NCBI GenBank assembly: GCA_900466575.1
Contig: UBMP01000022.1
Span: forward strand, 62,001 to 126,000
DNA from: Hyphomicrobiales bacterium
Lineage (GTDB): Bacteria; Pseudomonadota; Alphaproteobacteria; Rhizobiales; Rhizobiaceae
DNA: 64,000 nt
Direction: 5' to 3'
Shown here piece by piece: positions 7,542 through 15,845 of this stretch (positions within the stretch are counted from its first letter, which is position 1; every line of letters starts with the position of its first letter). The position numbers and the translations under genes are program-made. Below the pieces are notes generated by a model, which saw only the letters and a program-made list of their open reading frames with translations, was not told where the DNA came from and did no database searches.

Positions 7542-8993
7542 GCCACGCACGGATCCCGGCTGTGCGGCGCTCAGGGGTTCCAGGGCGCGTTCGACCCGTC
7601 CTGTCCAAGTCGGATTGGCCGTCAAGTCCGCCGGAAAGAGCCCTGGCAAGGAGAAAAGCGCCCGGGCAACGCTCGGACCGTCCCGACCTGCGTTGGCCAC
7701 GATAGCGGCAATTTCAGCTGCACGTGGATCTCGCAAATCATAAGGGTTTCCGTGACGATCCGTGCCAAGCGCATAGCGCATCCAGCCGGCAACGGCGATG
7801 GCGAAAGTTTCGGCATTTTCGCCTCGTGCCAGGGCTTCAGCTGCCGGCTGCAGCAGCCGCTGCGGCAGTTTCTGCGTGCCATCCATGGCGATCTGGTAGG
7901 TGCGGTGGGCGATGGCGCGGTTTTCGAAGCGGGCGATCAGGGCGCGGGCATACTCGTCGAAATCGATGCCGGCAAGAGGATCGAGCGTTCGGGCGGCCGC
8001 CTGCATGTGGCGTTCGGCGAGTGATTTCAGGCCCGCATCCTGCATCGTGTCGCGGATGAATTCGTGGCCGGCGATGAAGCCGAGATAGGCAAGCAGCGAA
8101 TGCGCGCCGTTCAGCATGCGCAGCTTCATCTTCTCATAGGCCGAGACGTCCGAAACCATCAGCGCACCGGCCTCTTCCCAGGCGGGGCGACCGTCAACGA
8201 AGTGATCCTCGATCACCCATTGCGAGAAAGGTTCGGTCTCGATGGCCGCGCGGTCGGTGCGACCGGTCAGACGCCGCGCATCCGCATAGGTCTCGTCGGT
8301 GCTGGCCGGCGTGATGCGGTCGACCATGGTGGAAGGGAAGGGGACGGTCTCCTCGATCCACCGCCGCAATGCCGGGCCGGTGCGTTCGGCAAATTCCAGC
8401 GTGAGCCGCTTCAACACCGCGCCATTGCCCGGAAGATTGTCGCAGCTGAGCGGAGTGAAGGGGTTCAGACCCTGCGCCCGGCGCGCGACAAGGCCGGCGA
8501 CGATATATCCGATGACGCCGCGCGGCTGTGTTGGATTGGCGAGGTCGGCGGCAATATCGGGATGGGCGAGATCGAGGCCGCCGGTGCGCGGGTCGAGGCC
8601 GTAGGCCTTTTCGGTGACGGTCAGGCTGACGATGCGGATCGCGGGATCGGCGAGGCGCGTCAGCAGGCCGGCGGGATCGCGGGACGCCGCATGCGTTTTC
8701 ATGATCGAGCCGATGACGCGGGCGGTGGTGCCGGCCGTGTCGCGCGTCAGCAGGGTGTAGAGCCCGTTCTGCTCATTCAGATGGTCGACCACATCCGTGC
8801 TGCGCAGGCTGACGGCTTCAATGCTCCAGCGATTGTCCTTCGCAAGCACGTCGTCCGTATAGACCGCGAGATGGGCGCGGAAGAAGGCGCCCGGCCCGAG
8901 ATGTAGTATGCCGGTGGTGAGCGCATCACGACGATAGACCGGACGGATGACGGAGGCGGACAGGCCATCCAGAGTTTGCAGGCGTGTCGTCAC
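7533..8993 (-). CDS. uxuB: Fructuronate reductase / mannitol dehydrogenase family (UxuB)
   Basis: 486 residues, full length for the polyol-specific long-chain dehydrogenase family. ILHLGPGAFFRAHLAVYTDD forms the start of the NAD-binding domain, LSCDNLPGNGAVLKR is the conserved central motif, and KMKLRMLNGAHS carries the Lys-Asn-His catalytic set. It reduces D-fructuronate to D-mannonate with NADH in the cytoplasm. It starts with GTG, overlapping the uxaC stop codon by four bases, so translation is coupled. As the last gene of gntR-uxuA-uxaC-uxuB the assignment to glucuronate catabolism is well supported. The neighbouring isomerase and dehydratase make the alternative, mannitol dehydrogenase, unlikely. 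Confidence 0.9.
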   Translation of the reverse strand: MTTRLQTLDGLSASVIRPVYRRDALTTGILHLGPGAFFRAHLAVYTDDVLAKDNRWSIEAVSLRSTDVVDHLNEQNGLYTLLTRDTAGTTARVIGSIMKTHAASRDPAGLLTRLADPAIRIVSLTVTEKAYGLDPRTGGLDLAHPDIAADLANPTQPRGVIGYIVAGLVARRAQGLNPFTPLSCDNLPGNGAVLKRLTLEFAERTGPALRRWIEETVPFPSTMVDRITPASTDETYADARRLTGRTDRAAIETEPFSQWVIEDHFVDGRPAWEEAGALMVSDVSAYEKMKLRMLNGAHSLLAYLGFIAGHEFIRDTMQDAGLKSLAERHMQAAARTLDPLAGIDFDEYARALIARFENRAIAHRTYQIAMDGTQKLPQRLLQPAAEALARGENAETFAIAVAGWMRYALGTDRHGNPYDLRDPRAAEIAAIVANAGRDGPSVARALFSLPGLFPADLTANPTWTGRVERALEPLSAAQPGSVRGPL

Positions 8994-10405
8994 AGCTTGT
9001 AGGCCTTCTTCGCATTCCCATAGCAGAGATCGTGCGCCACGATTTCCGCCTCGCGCTTCGTCATCCGGTGTTCGGTGACGAGACCTGAAAGGTAGCGGCA
9101 GACCTCACGACGCCAGACATCATGCCGCGCCGGGATGGAGAGCAGCGCCCGCGTGTCGTCGTTGAAGCCTGCAAGATTGGCGAAGCCTGCCGTCTCCGAG
9201 ACCTGATCGAGATAGCGGCGAATGCCGGCCGGGCTGTCGTGGAACCACCACGGAGGGCCGATCATCAGGCATTCCCAATAGCCGGCCATGGGCGCGAGCT
9301 CGCGGGCATAGGTCGTTTCGTCCAGCGTGAAGAGCAGAATCTTCAGGCCAGGCGCATGGCCATGCTTCGAGAGCAGCGCGTTGAACCCGCCGACCCAGTC
9401 GGTGCGTCCGGGGATATCGGCGCCCATGTTCGGGCCGCGGAAGGCAAAGAGCGCGGCATCGGTGTTGCGACGGGAGCCGGCATGGATCTGCATCACCATG
9501 CCATCGTCGGCGGACAGGCCGGCCATTTCCGTCAGCATCTGACCTCGGAAAAGCTCGGCATCCGCAGAAGAGAGCGGCCCCTTCAGCGCCTTGTCGAGCA
9601 GCGCCTGCTTCTCAGCCAACGCGAGGTCGGCGGTGAAGGCGCTAGGCACGCCATGGTCGGTGGCGGTTGCGCCGAATTGGCGAAAATAGGCGCGGCGGTT
9701 GCGATGCGCGGCGATCATGCCGTCCCAGCGGGCGATGTCCTCTCCGGTGATCTCGCCGAGCTTGATCAGGTTGTCGCGGAAGCCGGGCGCGTCCGGGTCG
9801 GTGACGCTGTCGGGGCGATAGGTGGTCCGCACCTTGCCGATCCAGCCATCGGCGGCCAGCTTCTGGTGATGAGGCAGCGGATCGAGCGCGCCTTCTGTCG
9901 TGGCAATCGTTTCGATGCCGAAGCGCGTCAGCAGCGCGCGCGGGCGGAATTCCGGCGTGGCGAGCTGGGCATTGATATGGTCGTAGAGCCGGTCGGCGTT
10001 CTGAGCTGTCAGGGCCTCGTCGCAGCCGAGAACGGCGGACATGGCATGGTCGACCCAGAGGCTCGACGGCGTGCCGCGGAAAAGCGAATAGTGCGCGGCA
10101 AAGGCTCGCCAGATGTCGCGGCCCTTCGCCACCGGCTTGCCATCAAGGCGGGGAACGCCGAGATCGTCGAGCTTGACGCCGACGCTGTTGAGCATGCGGA
10201 AGAGATAGTGATCCGGGATCACTAGCAGCGCCGAGGCATCCTCGAAAGCCGTGTCATTGGCAAACCACGACGGTTCCGTGTGGCCATGCGGACTGACGAT
10301 GGGCAGGTCGCTGACCGTCTCATAGAGGTCGCGGGCGACCGTGCGGGTGGCGGGGTCGGCCGGAAAGAGCCGGTCGGGATGGAGAATGCCGTTCTTGCTA
10401 TTCAT
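8990..10405 (-). CDS. uxaC: Glucuronate (uronate) isomerase UxaC
   Basis: 471 residues. LPIVSPHGHTEPSWFAND near the N-terminus carries the metal-binding His pair. MQIHAGSRRNTD, WVGGFNALL, LKILLFTLDETTYARELAP and GPPWWFHDSPAGIRRY follow, and ARHDVWRREVCRYLSGLV is near the end. All are typical of the amidohydrolase-superfamily uronate isomerase. It converts D-glucuronate to D-fructuronate (and galacturonate to tagaturonate). The ATG at 10405 is chosen; a GTG four codons earlier is possible. It lies 21 bases after uxuA and overlaps uxuB, so it is central in the operon. Confidence 0.93.
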   Translation of the reverse strand: MNSKNGILHPDRLFPADPATRTVARDLYETVSDLPIVSPHGHTEPSWFANDTAFEDASALLVIPDHYLFRMLNSVGVKLDDLGVPRLDGKPVAKGRDIWRAFAAHYSLFRGTPSSLWVDHAMSAVLGCDEALTAQNADRLYDHINAQLATPEFRPRALLTRFGIETIATTEGALDPLPHHQKLAADGWIGKVRTTYRPDSVTDPDAPGFRDNLIKLGEITGEDIARWDGMIAAHRNRRAYFRQFGATATDHGVPSAFTADLALAEKQALLDKALKGPLSSADAELFRGQMLTEMAGLSADDGMVMQIHAGSRRNTDAALFAFRGPNMGADIPGRTDWVGGFNALLSKHGHAPGLKILLFTLDETTYARELAPMAGYWECLMIGPPWWFHDSPAGIRRYLDQVSETAGFANLAGFNDDTRALLSIPARHDVWRREVCRYLSGLVTEHRMTKREAEIVAHDLCYGNAKKAYKL

Positions 10406-10426
10406 GTTGCTGTTCACTTCCAGGCC

Positions 10427-11614
10427 TCAGTTCGGGACCGCGCCGAGCGCGTAGAGAATGCCGCGCAGTTCGGCGAGGCCGCGCATGCGGCCGATGGCCG
10501 GATATCCGGGGGTGACGGTCTTGTTCAGATCATCGAGCATCCGGTGGCCGTGGTCGGAGCGGAAGACCATCTGCGAGGCGGCATCGCGCTTGCGATCTTC
10601 GGCGACGAGTTCCTTGAGGACGGCCACCATGTCGACATCGCCCTCCAGATGCGCGCTTTCATGGAAGGAGCGGCCATCGCCCTCGCGCTTGGTGGCGCGC
10701 AGGTGGACGAAGTGGATGCGCTCAGCAAAGCGGCGAGCAATGGCCGGGAGGTCGTTGTCAGCGCGCACGCCAAGGCTGCCGGTGCAGTAGCACATGCCGT
10801 TTGCGGGGGAGGGCACGGCATCGAACAGGGCCGCATAATCGTCAGCGGTAGACGCAATGCGCGGCAGGCCGAAGAGCGGGCGCGGTGGGTCGTCGGGGTG
10901 CAGCGTCAGCTTCACGCCGCGCGCTTCCGCGGCCGGGGTGACGGCTTCCAGGAATTCGATGAGATGCTGTCGCAGTTTCGCGGCATCAATGCCGGCATAT
11001 TGCGCGAGCTTGTCGCGGAAGCCGGGCACGGTCATGGGCTCGGTGGTGGAGCCCGGAAGCGCCGAGGTGATGATGCGGGTGATTTCGGCAATCTCCGCCT
11101 CGCTCATGGATTCGAAAACGGCGCGGGCGCGGGCGCGATCCTCGGCGGAATAGTCGGCCTCGGCACCGGCGCGCTGCAGGATATGGAGGTCGAAGGCGGC
11201 AAAGCGCTCATGGTCGAAGCGCATGGCCGTCGCGCCGGTTTCGATTTCATAGTCGAGTTCGGTGCGCGTCCAGTCGACCACGGGCATGAAATTGTAGCAG
11301 ACGATCGGGATGTCGCAGGCGGCTACGGCCTCGAGGCTGGCAATCCACGCCTCGATCTCGGCTTTCGCCTTGCCGCCCATGCGCTTAACCGCATCTGGGA
11401 TCGGAATGCTTTCCACCACCGACCAGACGAGCGGCGAGCGGCCGGCCGGTGTCGTTTCGATCAGCGCTTTGCGCTCGGCAACCTCTGCCTCCGTCCAGAC
11501 CCTGCCGATCGGAACCTGATGCAGCGAGGACACGATATTCGTCGCGCCCGTCTGGCGCACCTCGTCCAGCGTGACCGGCGCTTCCGGCCCGAACCATCTC
11601 CAACCCTGCCGCAA
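10427..11614 (-). CDS. uxuA: Mannonate dehydratase UxuA
   Basis: 395 residues. The family signature begins at residue 1 (MRQGWRWFGP, IVSSLHQVPIGRVW), and LTLHPDDPPRP, FVHLRATKREGDGRSFHESAH and FRSDHGHRM supply the metal and substrate ligands of the xylose-isomerase-like barrel. It dehydrates D-mannonate to 2-keto-3-deoxygluconate. The start is TTG, chosen because the conserved N-terminus begins there and GGGAGGAG lies eight bases upstream on the minus strand. The product would need KdgK/Eda or an equivalent, not found in this window. It is the first enzyme gene after the GntR regulator. Confidence 0.93.
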   Translation of the reverse strand: MRQGWRWFGPEAPVTLDEVRQTGATNIVSSLHQVPIGRVWTEAEVAERKALIETTPAGRSPLVWSVVESIPIPDAVKRMGGKAKAEIEAWIASLEAVAACDIPIVCYNFMPVVDWTRTELDYEIETGATAMRFDHERFAAFDLHILQRAGAEADYSAEDRARARAVFESMSEAEIAEITRIITSALPGSTTEPMTVPGFRDKLAQYAGIDAAKLRQHLIEFLEAVTPAAEARGVKLTLHPDDPPRPLFGLPRIASTADDYAALFDAVPSPANGMCYCTGSLGVRADNDLPAIARRFAERIHFVHLRATKREGDGRSFHESAHLEGDVDMVAVLKELVAEDRKRDAASQMVFRSDHGHRMLDDLNKTVTPGYPAIGRMRGLAELRGILYALGAVPN

Positions 11615-11666
11615 TGTCGTCTCCTCCCGCCTTTCGGCCTGCCTGTCTTTTTTTGTTAGTGTCTGC

Positions 11667-12389
11667 CTACCGGAAGTAATCCGGGTGTTTCAGCCGCAAT
11701 TCCGCGACATCGGGAATGACCGCGCTCAGGTGATGCAGGATCGCCTCGCGGGCTGCTCCGGCATCGTGGGCGGCGATTGCATCGCGAATGTCGACATGTT
11801 CCTGGATCACCTTGTCCATGCGTCCGAGGATCGGCAGCGTGATGCGCCGCGCCCGGTCGATCTGCACCTTCACCGATTTGAGGATTGTCCAGATGCCCGG
11901 ATAGCCGGCGATTTGGGTGATCGCTTCATGAAAGGCCTCGTCTTCCTCGTGAAAACCGGATGTGTCGCCGAGCGCCGAACGGGTGCGCTGGCGGGTGATG
12001 ATGGCATCGAGCCGGGCAATCGCGCCGGCATCGGCAATCTCGGTGGCTCTCTCGACGGTGGTCGATTCCAGCGCCTTGCGCACCACGACGGCTTCGGGGA
12101 TGGCCGAAACCGGGATGCGGGAAACAACCGTGCCCGACTGCGGATAGATATCGACCAGCCCGCCTTCCGAAAGGCGCAGCAGCGCTTCCCGCACCGGCGT
12201 GCGGCTGACGCCGAATTCCTCGGCGATCTTCTTTTCCTGCAGCGCCATGCCCGGTGGCATCTTCAGCGACAGGATATCGGCATGCAGCCGCTCATAGATG
12301 GCGCGCGCGGTGGTCACGCGCACAAGGCCAACCGGCTTTCTACCGGCGGAGGGGTCGTCAAGGCTGGGGACGAGCTCGTTCTGTGTCAT
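11667..12389 (-). CDS. GntR-family regulator, FadR/UxuR-like, of the glucuronate operon
   Basis: 240 residues. The N-terminal winged helix is at roughly residues 25-90 (ARAIYERLHADILSLKMPPG, KKIAEEFGVSRTPVREALLRL), followed by an FCD ligand domain (RKALESTTVERATE, FHEEDEAFHEAI, QEHVDIRDAIAAHD, HLSAVIPDV) containing the acidic and His residues that often bind metal. ATG 12389 is used; a TTG directly before it is possible. It heads the uxuA-uxaC-uxuB operon and diverges from an ABC importer. A palindrome sits over the importer promoter at 12418-12425. It probably represses both arms until a uronate intermediate appears; ligand and mode are inferred. Confidence 0.88.
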   Translation of the reverse strand: MTQNELVPSLDDPSAGRKPVGLVRVTTARAIYERLHADILSLKMPPGMALQEKKIAEEFGVSRTPVREALLRLSEGGLVDIYPQSGTVVSRIPVSAIPEAVVVRKALESTTVERATEIADAGAIARLDAIITRQRTRSALGDTSGFHEEDEAFHEAITQIAGYPGIWTILKSVKVQIDRARRITLPILGRMDKVIQEHVDIRDAIAAHDAGAAREAILHHLSAVIPDVAELRLKHPDYFR

Positions 12390-12401
12390 CAAGGGGCTCT
12401 G

Positions 12402-12429
12402 TTGACAGGGTTAAGTGTACTAGTATATC
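12402..12429 (+). promoter_or_regulatory. Promoter of the divergent ABC importer with overlapping GntR-type operator
   Basis: TTGACA at 12402-12407 and TATATC at 12424-12429 are separated by 16 bases and read toward the binding-protein gene. The perfect palindrome TACTAGTA (12418-12425), extended by T..A flanks, overlaps the -10 element. Short palindromes of this shape are bound by FadR/UxuR-type GntR proteins, and the cognate gntR starts 13 bases to the left of the -35. The operator role is inferred. Confidence 0.55.
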
Positions 12430-12560
12430 AGTTGAACAGACTTGCCAAGGGGCGCGGCGGAGGAGGTCGCACCTGACTGAAGATTTCAGAGCATTTCGCA
12501 GTCGATTTCATGGGGCTTGGGCACCTTTGTGCCGGCCTTGAAACAATGGGAGGAGCCAGC

Positions 12561-13736
12561 ATGAAAATTACGCGTAGAACATTTGTCGGAGGCGCGGCCG
12601 GCGCGGTTGTCATGGGGTCGTTTCCCAGCCGCCTGTTCGCGGAAATCAAAAAGCCCGCGAGTCCCGTCACCATAACTGTGGCCGACGTTGCCGGCAATCT
12701 GGCCCTCACGCAGGGCATGTTCGAGGCCTATGCGGCGCAGAAGCCGGACTGGGTCTCGCGCTTCGCCTTCACCAAGGCGCCGGCGCCGGAACTGCCGGGC
12801 AAGATCAAGGCGCAGCAGACGGCCGGCAAGGTCGATATCGACCTCGTGCTGACCGGCACGGATGCGCTTTCCGCAGGCCTCGACCAGGGCCTCTGGCTCG
12901 ATCTCGGCTCGCACAAGGCCGACCTGCCGGATCTCGAAAAGATCTATCTGCCGCAGGCCTGGAAGATGCAGGCGCTGGCCAAGAATCAGGGCGTCGTTGT
13001 CACCTATTATCCATCCGGCCCGCTGATTGAATACATGCCGGACAAGGTGAAGACCCCGCCGAAGAACGCGCAGGAACTGATGGACTGGGCGAAGCAGAAC
13101 AAGGACCGCTTCATCTATGCCCGTCCGGCCAATTCCGGCCCCGGCCGCACCTTCCTCATGGGCTTGCCCTATCTCTTGGGCGACAAGGACCCGCTGGACC
13201 CGACGAACGGCTGGGCCAAGACCTGGGAATATCTCGCAGCACTCGGCGAAAACATCCAGTACTACCCGAGCGGCACGACGCAGGTCTGCAAGGAACTCGG
13301 CGAGGGCACCCGCGACATGATGGTCTCGACCACCGGCTGGGACATCAATCCGCGTGCACTGGGTATCGTGCCGGCGGAAGCCAAGGTCGCCAAGCTCGAT
13401 GGCTTCCATTGGGTCACCGATGCGCATTATGCGGTCGTGCCGAAGGGCGTTGCGGACGAGAAGGTGGCGGTCCTCATGGACGTGCTGAACTTCATCCTGC
13501 AGCCCAAGCAGCAGGCGATCGCTTTCGATGCCGGCTATTTCTATCCGGGTCCGGCAGTCAAGGACGTTACGCTCGAAATGGCGCCGCAGAAGAGCCAGGA
13601 CACGATCAAGGAATTCGGCCGGCCGGAATATGCCGACTGGATCGCCAACAACCCGCTCGAAGTGCCGCTTCAGCCCAAGCAGATGGTGGAAGCCTTCCGC
13701 ATCTGGGACGAGAAGATCGGTTCCAAGAAGGGCTGA
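12561..13736 (+). CDS. ABC transporter extracellular solute-binding protein (family 1), Tat-type signal
   Basis: 391 residues. The N-terminus MKITRRTFVGGAAGAVVMGS carries a twin-arginine signal followed by a hydrophobic core and a likely cut after RLFA. The mature part has the fold pattern of family 1 binding proteins (DLVLTGTDALSAGLDQGLWLDL, LAKNQGVVVTYYPSGP, VPKGVADEKVAVLMDVLNFIL). GGGAGGAG lies about 9 bases upstream of ATG 12561; a longer in-frame start at 12510 would hide the signal. It is the first gene of the importer that diverges from the glucuronate operon. Uptake of a uronate or glucuronate-containing saccharide is inferred from shared regulation, while sequence alone allows other small solutes such as polyamines. 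Confidence 0.85.
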   Translation: MKITRRTFVGGAAGAVVMGSFPSRLFAEIKKPASPVTITVADVAGNLALTQGMFEAYAAQKPDWVSRFAFTKAPAPELPGKIKAQQTAGKVDIDLVLTGTDALSAGLDQGLWLDLGSHKADLPDLEKIYLPQAWKMQALAKNQGVVVTYYPSGPLIEYMPDKVKTPPKNAQELMDWAKQNKDRFIYARPANSGPGRTFLMGLPYLLGDKDPLDPTNGWAKTWEYLAALGENIQYYPSGTTQVCKELGEGTRDMMVSTTGWDINPRALGIVPAEAKVAKLDGFHWVTDAHYAVVPKGVADEKVAVLMDVLNFILQPKQQAIAFDAGYFYPGPAVKDVTLEMAPQKSQDTIKEFGRPEYADWIANNPLEVPLQPKQMVEAFRIWDEKIGSKKG

Positions 13737-13750
13737 TTGTGAGGCTCAGG

Positions 13751-13790
13751 CAATTCCAGGAAAACCGGGAGCCGGTTTCCGTCCGGAATT
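13751..13790. repeat. Rhizobial-type intergenic palindrome (RIME-like)
   Basis: Imperfect inverted repeat CAATTCCAGG-AAAACCGG ... CCGGTTTCC-GTCCGGAATTG between the binding-protein and ATPase genes. From memory it matches a dispersed palindromic element common in intergenic DNA of Rhizobium, Agrobacterium and Ensifer. A half copy lies at 55971-55998. Confidence 0.6.
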
Positions 13791-13809
13791 GCGTCAAGAC
13801 AAAGAGATG

Positions 13810-13832
13810 GATGCGGGCTTGAGGCCCGCATC
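13810..13832 (+). other. Intra-operon hairpin between binding-protein and ATPase genes
   Basis: Perfect 9-bp stem GATGCGGGC / GCCCGCATC with a 5-base loop. It stands 15 bases before the ATPase start, with no T-run. Stems like this after a binding-protein gene commonly protect or attenuate the mRNA so that the binding protein is made in excess. The role is inferred. Confidence 0.5.
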
Positions 13833-13847
13833 GCCTGTCTTTCCGGA

Positions 13848-14963
13848 ATGGAGCATAGAGTGAACGCAGTGGCAGAACATGCGAGCCCGGTAGCAGGTGT
13901 ATCGCGCATCGGCGGACGTCTTGAACTGGATGGGCTCCGCCGGTCCTTTGGCGCCTATAACGCGCTGGCAGGCATTGATATCGCCATCGAGCCCGGCGAG
14001 TTCATCGCGCTGCTCGGGCCTTCCGGCTGCGGCAAGTCGACGGCGCTCAACTGCATTGCGGGACTGCTGGAACTCACCGGCGGCGAAATCCGTCTCGGCG
14101 GTCGCCGCATCGACCAGCTGGAGCCGGAAAAGCGCGGCTTCGGCATGGTCTTCCAGAGCTACGCCCTGTTTCCGCATATGAGCGTGCGCAAGAATGTCGG
14201 CTTCGGCCTTGCCATGCAGGGCATCAAGGGACCGGAGGCCGAGAAGCGCATCCGCGATGCGCTTGCCATGGTGCGGCTGGAAAGCCAGGCGGACAAGCTG
14301 CCGGGGCAACTGTCCGGCGGCCAGCAGCAGCGCGTGGCCATTGCCCGCGCCATCGTCATCCGCCCGCCCATCGTGCTCATGGACGAGCCGCTTTCCAATC
14401 TCGATGCCAAGCTGCGTCTGGAAATGCGCGCCGAAATCCGCGCCATCCACGACCAGATCGGCTCCACCACCATTTATGTGACGCATGATCAGGACGAGGC
14501 GCTGTCGCTCGCCGACCGCATCGTCGTCATGAGCCAGGGCCATATCCAGCAGGTGGGCACGCCGGAAGAGCTTTATCAGCGGCCGGTCAATCTCACCGTC
14601 GCCGACTTCATGGGCTTCCGCACCCGCATGCCAGGCCGGATCGTGTCCGTGACCGGCGGCGAGGCCGAGATCGAGGTCGATGGCAGCCGTTTCCGTGGGC
14701 TGGCGCGCGAGAGCCTGCAGGTGGGTCAGAGTGCCGTGCTGGCCATTCGTCCGGAAGACCTTGTTGCCAGCGCCACAGGTCCCGGCATTGCCGCCACCGT
14801 CGTCAGCATCGAATATCGCGGCCGCGCATTCTTCGGTCTGGCGCGCACCGCTGCGGGGGCGGAGCTCTATTTCCGCGCCGACGAACCGCTGTCGCGCGGG
14901 TCTGCCGCTTATCTGTCACCGGCGCCCGGTCGTGCCCTCATCTTCCGGGACGACGCGGCATGA
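13848..14963 (+). CDS. ABC transporter ATP-binding protein (UgpC/PotA class)
   Basis: 371 residues. Walker A is GPSGCGKST, the Q-loop lies in MVFQSYALFPHM, the signature is LSGGQQQRVAIARA, Walker B is IVLMDEPLSNLD, and the switch His is in THDQDEALSLADR. A C-terminal TOBE-like domain (AVLAIRPEDL) follows. The ATG at 13848 is one option; a GTG at 13860 has a better-placed TGGAG and would remove four residues. It overlaps the next permease by ATGA coupling. It energises the importer of binding protein 12561 and the two permeases that follow. Confidence 0.92.
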   Translation: MEHRVNAVAEHASPVAGVSRIGGRLELDGLRRSFGAYNALAGIDIAIEPGEFIALLGPSGCGKSTALNCIAGLLELTGGEIRLGGRRIDQLEPEKRGFGMVFQSYALFPHMSVRKNVGFGLAMQGIKGPEAEKRIRDALAMVRLESQADKLPGQLSGGQQQRVAIARAIVIRPPIVLMDEPLSNLDAKLRLEMRAEIRAIHDQIGSTTIYVTHDQDEALSLADRIVVMSQGHIQQVGTPEELYQRPVNLTVADFMGFRTRMPGRIVSVTGGEAEIEVDGSRFRGLARESLQVGQSAVLAIRPEDLVASATGPGIAATVVSIEYRGRAFFGLARTAAGAELYFRADEPLSRGSAAYLSPAPGRALIFRDDAA

Positions 14964-15841
14964 GCGCGCCTTCGCTCCGTAGCCGGCTTGCAGCGCAGGG
15001 GATAGACGGCACGACGCTGCTCCTCCTGCCCGGCCTGATCTTCATCCTCGCGCTGTTCATCTATCCCTTCGCCTTCGGCGTGATCGACTCGCTGCGGCCG
15101 AAAGATGGCGGGGCGTGGTATGCGAATTATGCGAAGTTCTTCGGCGATCCCTATCAATACGGCACCATTGCCGCGACGCTCTGGCTTGCGCTCCCGGTGA
15201 CGATCGTCAATCTCGCGCTCGCCGTTCCGATCGCCTTCCGCGTCCGCCTCATGCATCGCCAGCGATTGCTCACCACGATCCTCGTCCTGCCGATCACGCT
15301 CGGCACAGTCTTTGTGGCTGACGGCCTGCTCACGTTCCTCGGACCGCGCGGCTGGTTCAACCATGTGCTGATGCTGCTCGGCATCCTGCATGAGCCGCTG
15401 AAGCTGACGAACAATTACTGGGGCGTCTTCGCTTCGCTGCTGATCACCGGCTTTCCCTTCGCCTTCCTGCTGACGCTCTCCTATGTGTCCGGCATCGATC
15501 CGGCCATCGAACAGGCGGCTGCGACGCTCGGGGCGGGGGCACGCCAGAGATTTCAGCGCATCTTCCTGCCGTTGCTGGTGCCGGGGCTCGCCGTGACCTT
15601 CTGCTTGTCCTTCGTGCAGGCCTATGCGGTCTTCCCCTCAGCCGTGCTTCTCGGCGCACCCGCCGGCCCGACGCGCGTCATTTCGATCGCGGCCTATCAG
15701 GCGGCTTTCGAGCAATATGACCACTCCATGGGCTCGGCGATCGCGCTCGTCATGGGCGGTGTCGAGCTGGTCGTGGTCGTGCTCATCCTCGCCCTGCGCT
15801 CCCTCTTCTATCGCGGCCCGGCCGGCGGCACGAAAGGTTGA
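14960..15841 (+). CDS. ABC transporter permease (PotB-like)
   Basis: 293 residues, about six membrane segments, starting LLLLPGLIFILALFIYPFAFG. The EAA-loop that contacts the ATPase reads IDPAIEQAAATLGAGARQRFQRIFLPLL. The start overlaps the ATPase stop (ATGA) and the gene ends four bases before the second permease start. With that permease it forms the inner-membrane channel of the importer beside the glucuronate operon. Confidence 0.9.
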   Translation: MSAPSLRSRLAAQGIDGTTLLLLPGLIFILALFIYPFAFGVIDSLRPKDGGAWYANYAKFFGDPYQYGTIAATLWLALPVTIVNLALAVPIAFRVRLMHRQRLLTTILVLPITLGTVFVADGLLTFLGPRGWFNHVLMLLGILHEPLKLTNNYWGVFASLLITGFPFAFLLTLSYVSGIDPAIEQAAATLGAGARQRFQRIFLPLLVPGLAVTFCLSFVQAYAVFPSAVLLGAPAGPTRVISIAAYQAAFEQYDHSMGSAIALVMGGVELVVVVLILALRSLFYRGPAGGTKG

Positions 15842-15845
15842 TCCG

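Noticed and set aside
9122-11659. Long plus-strand open frames opposite uxaC and uxuA
   Set aside because: Arg/Gly/Ala-rich translations with no domain; the minus-strand frames carry all catalytic motifs.
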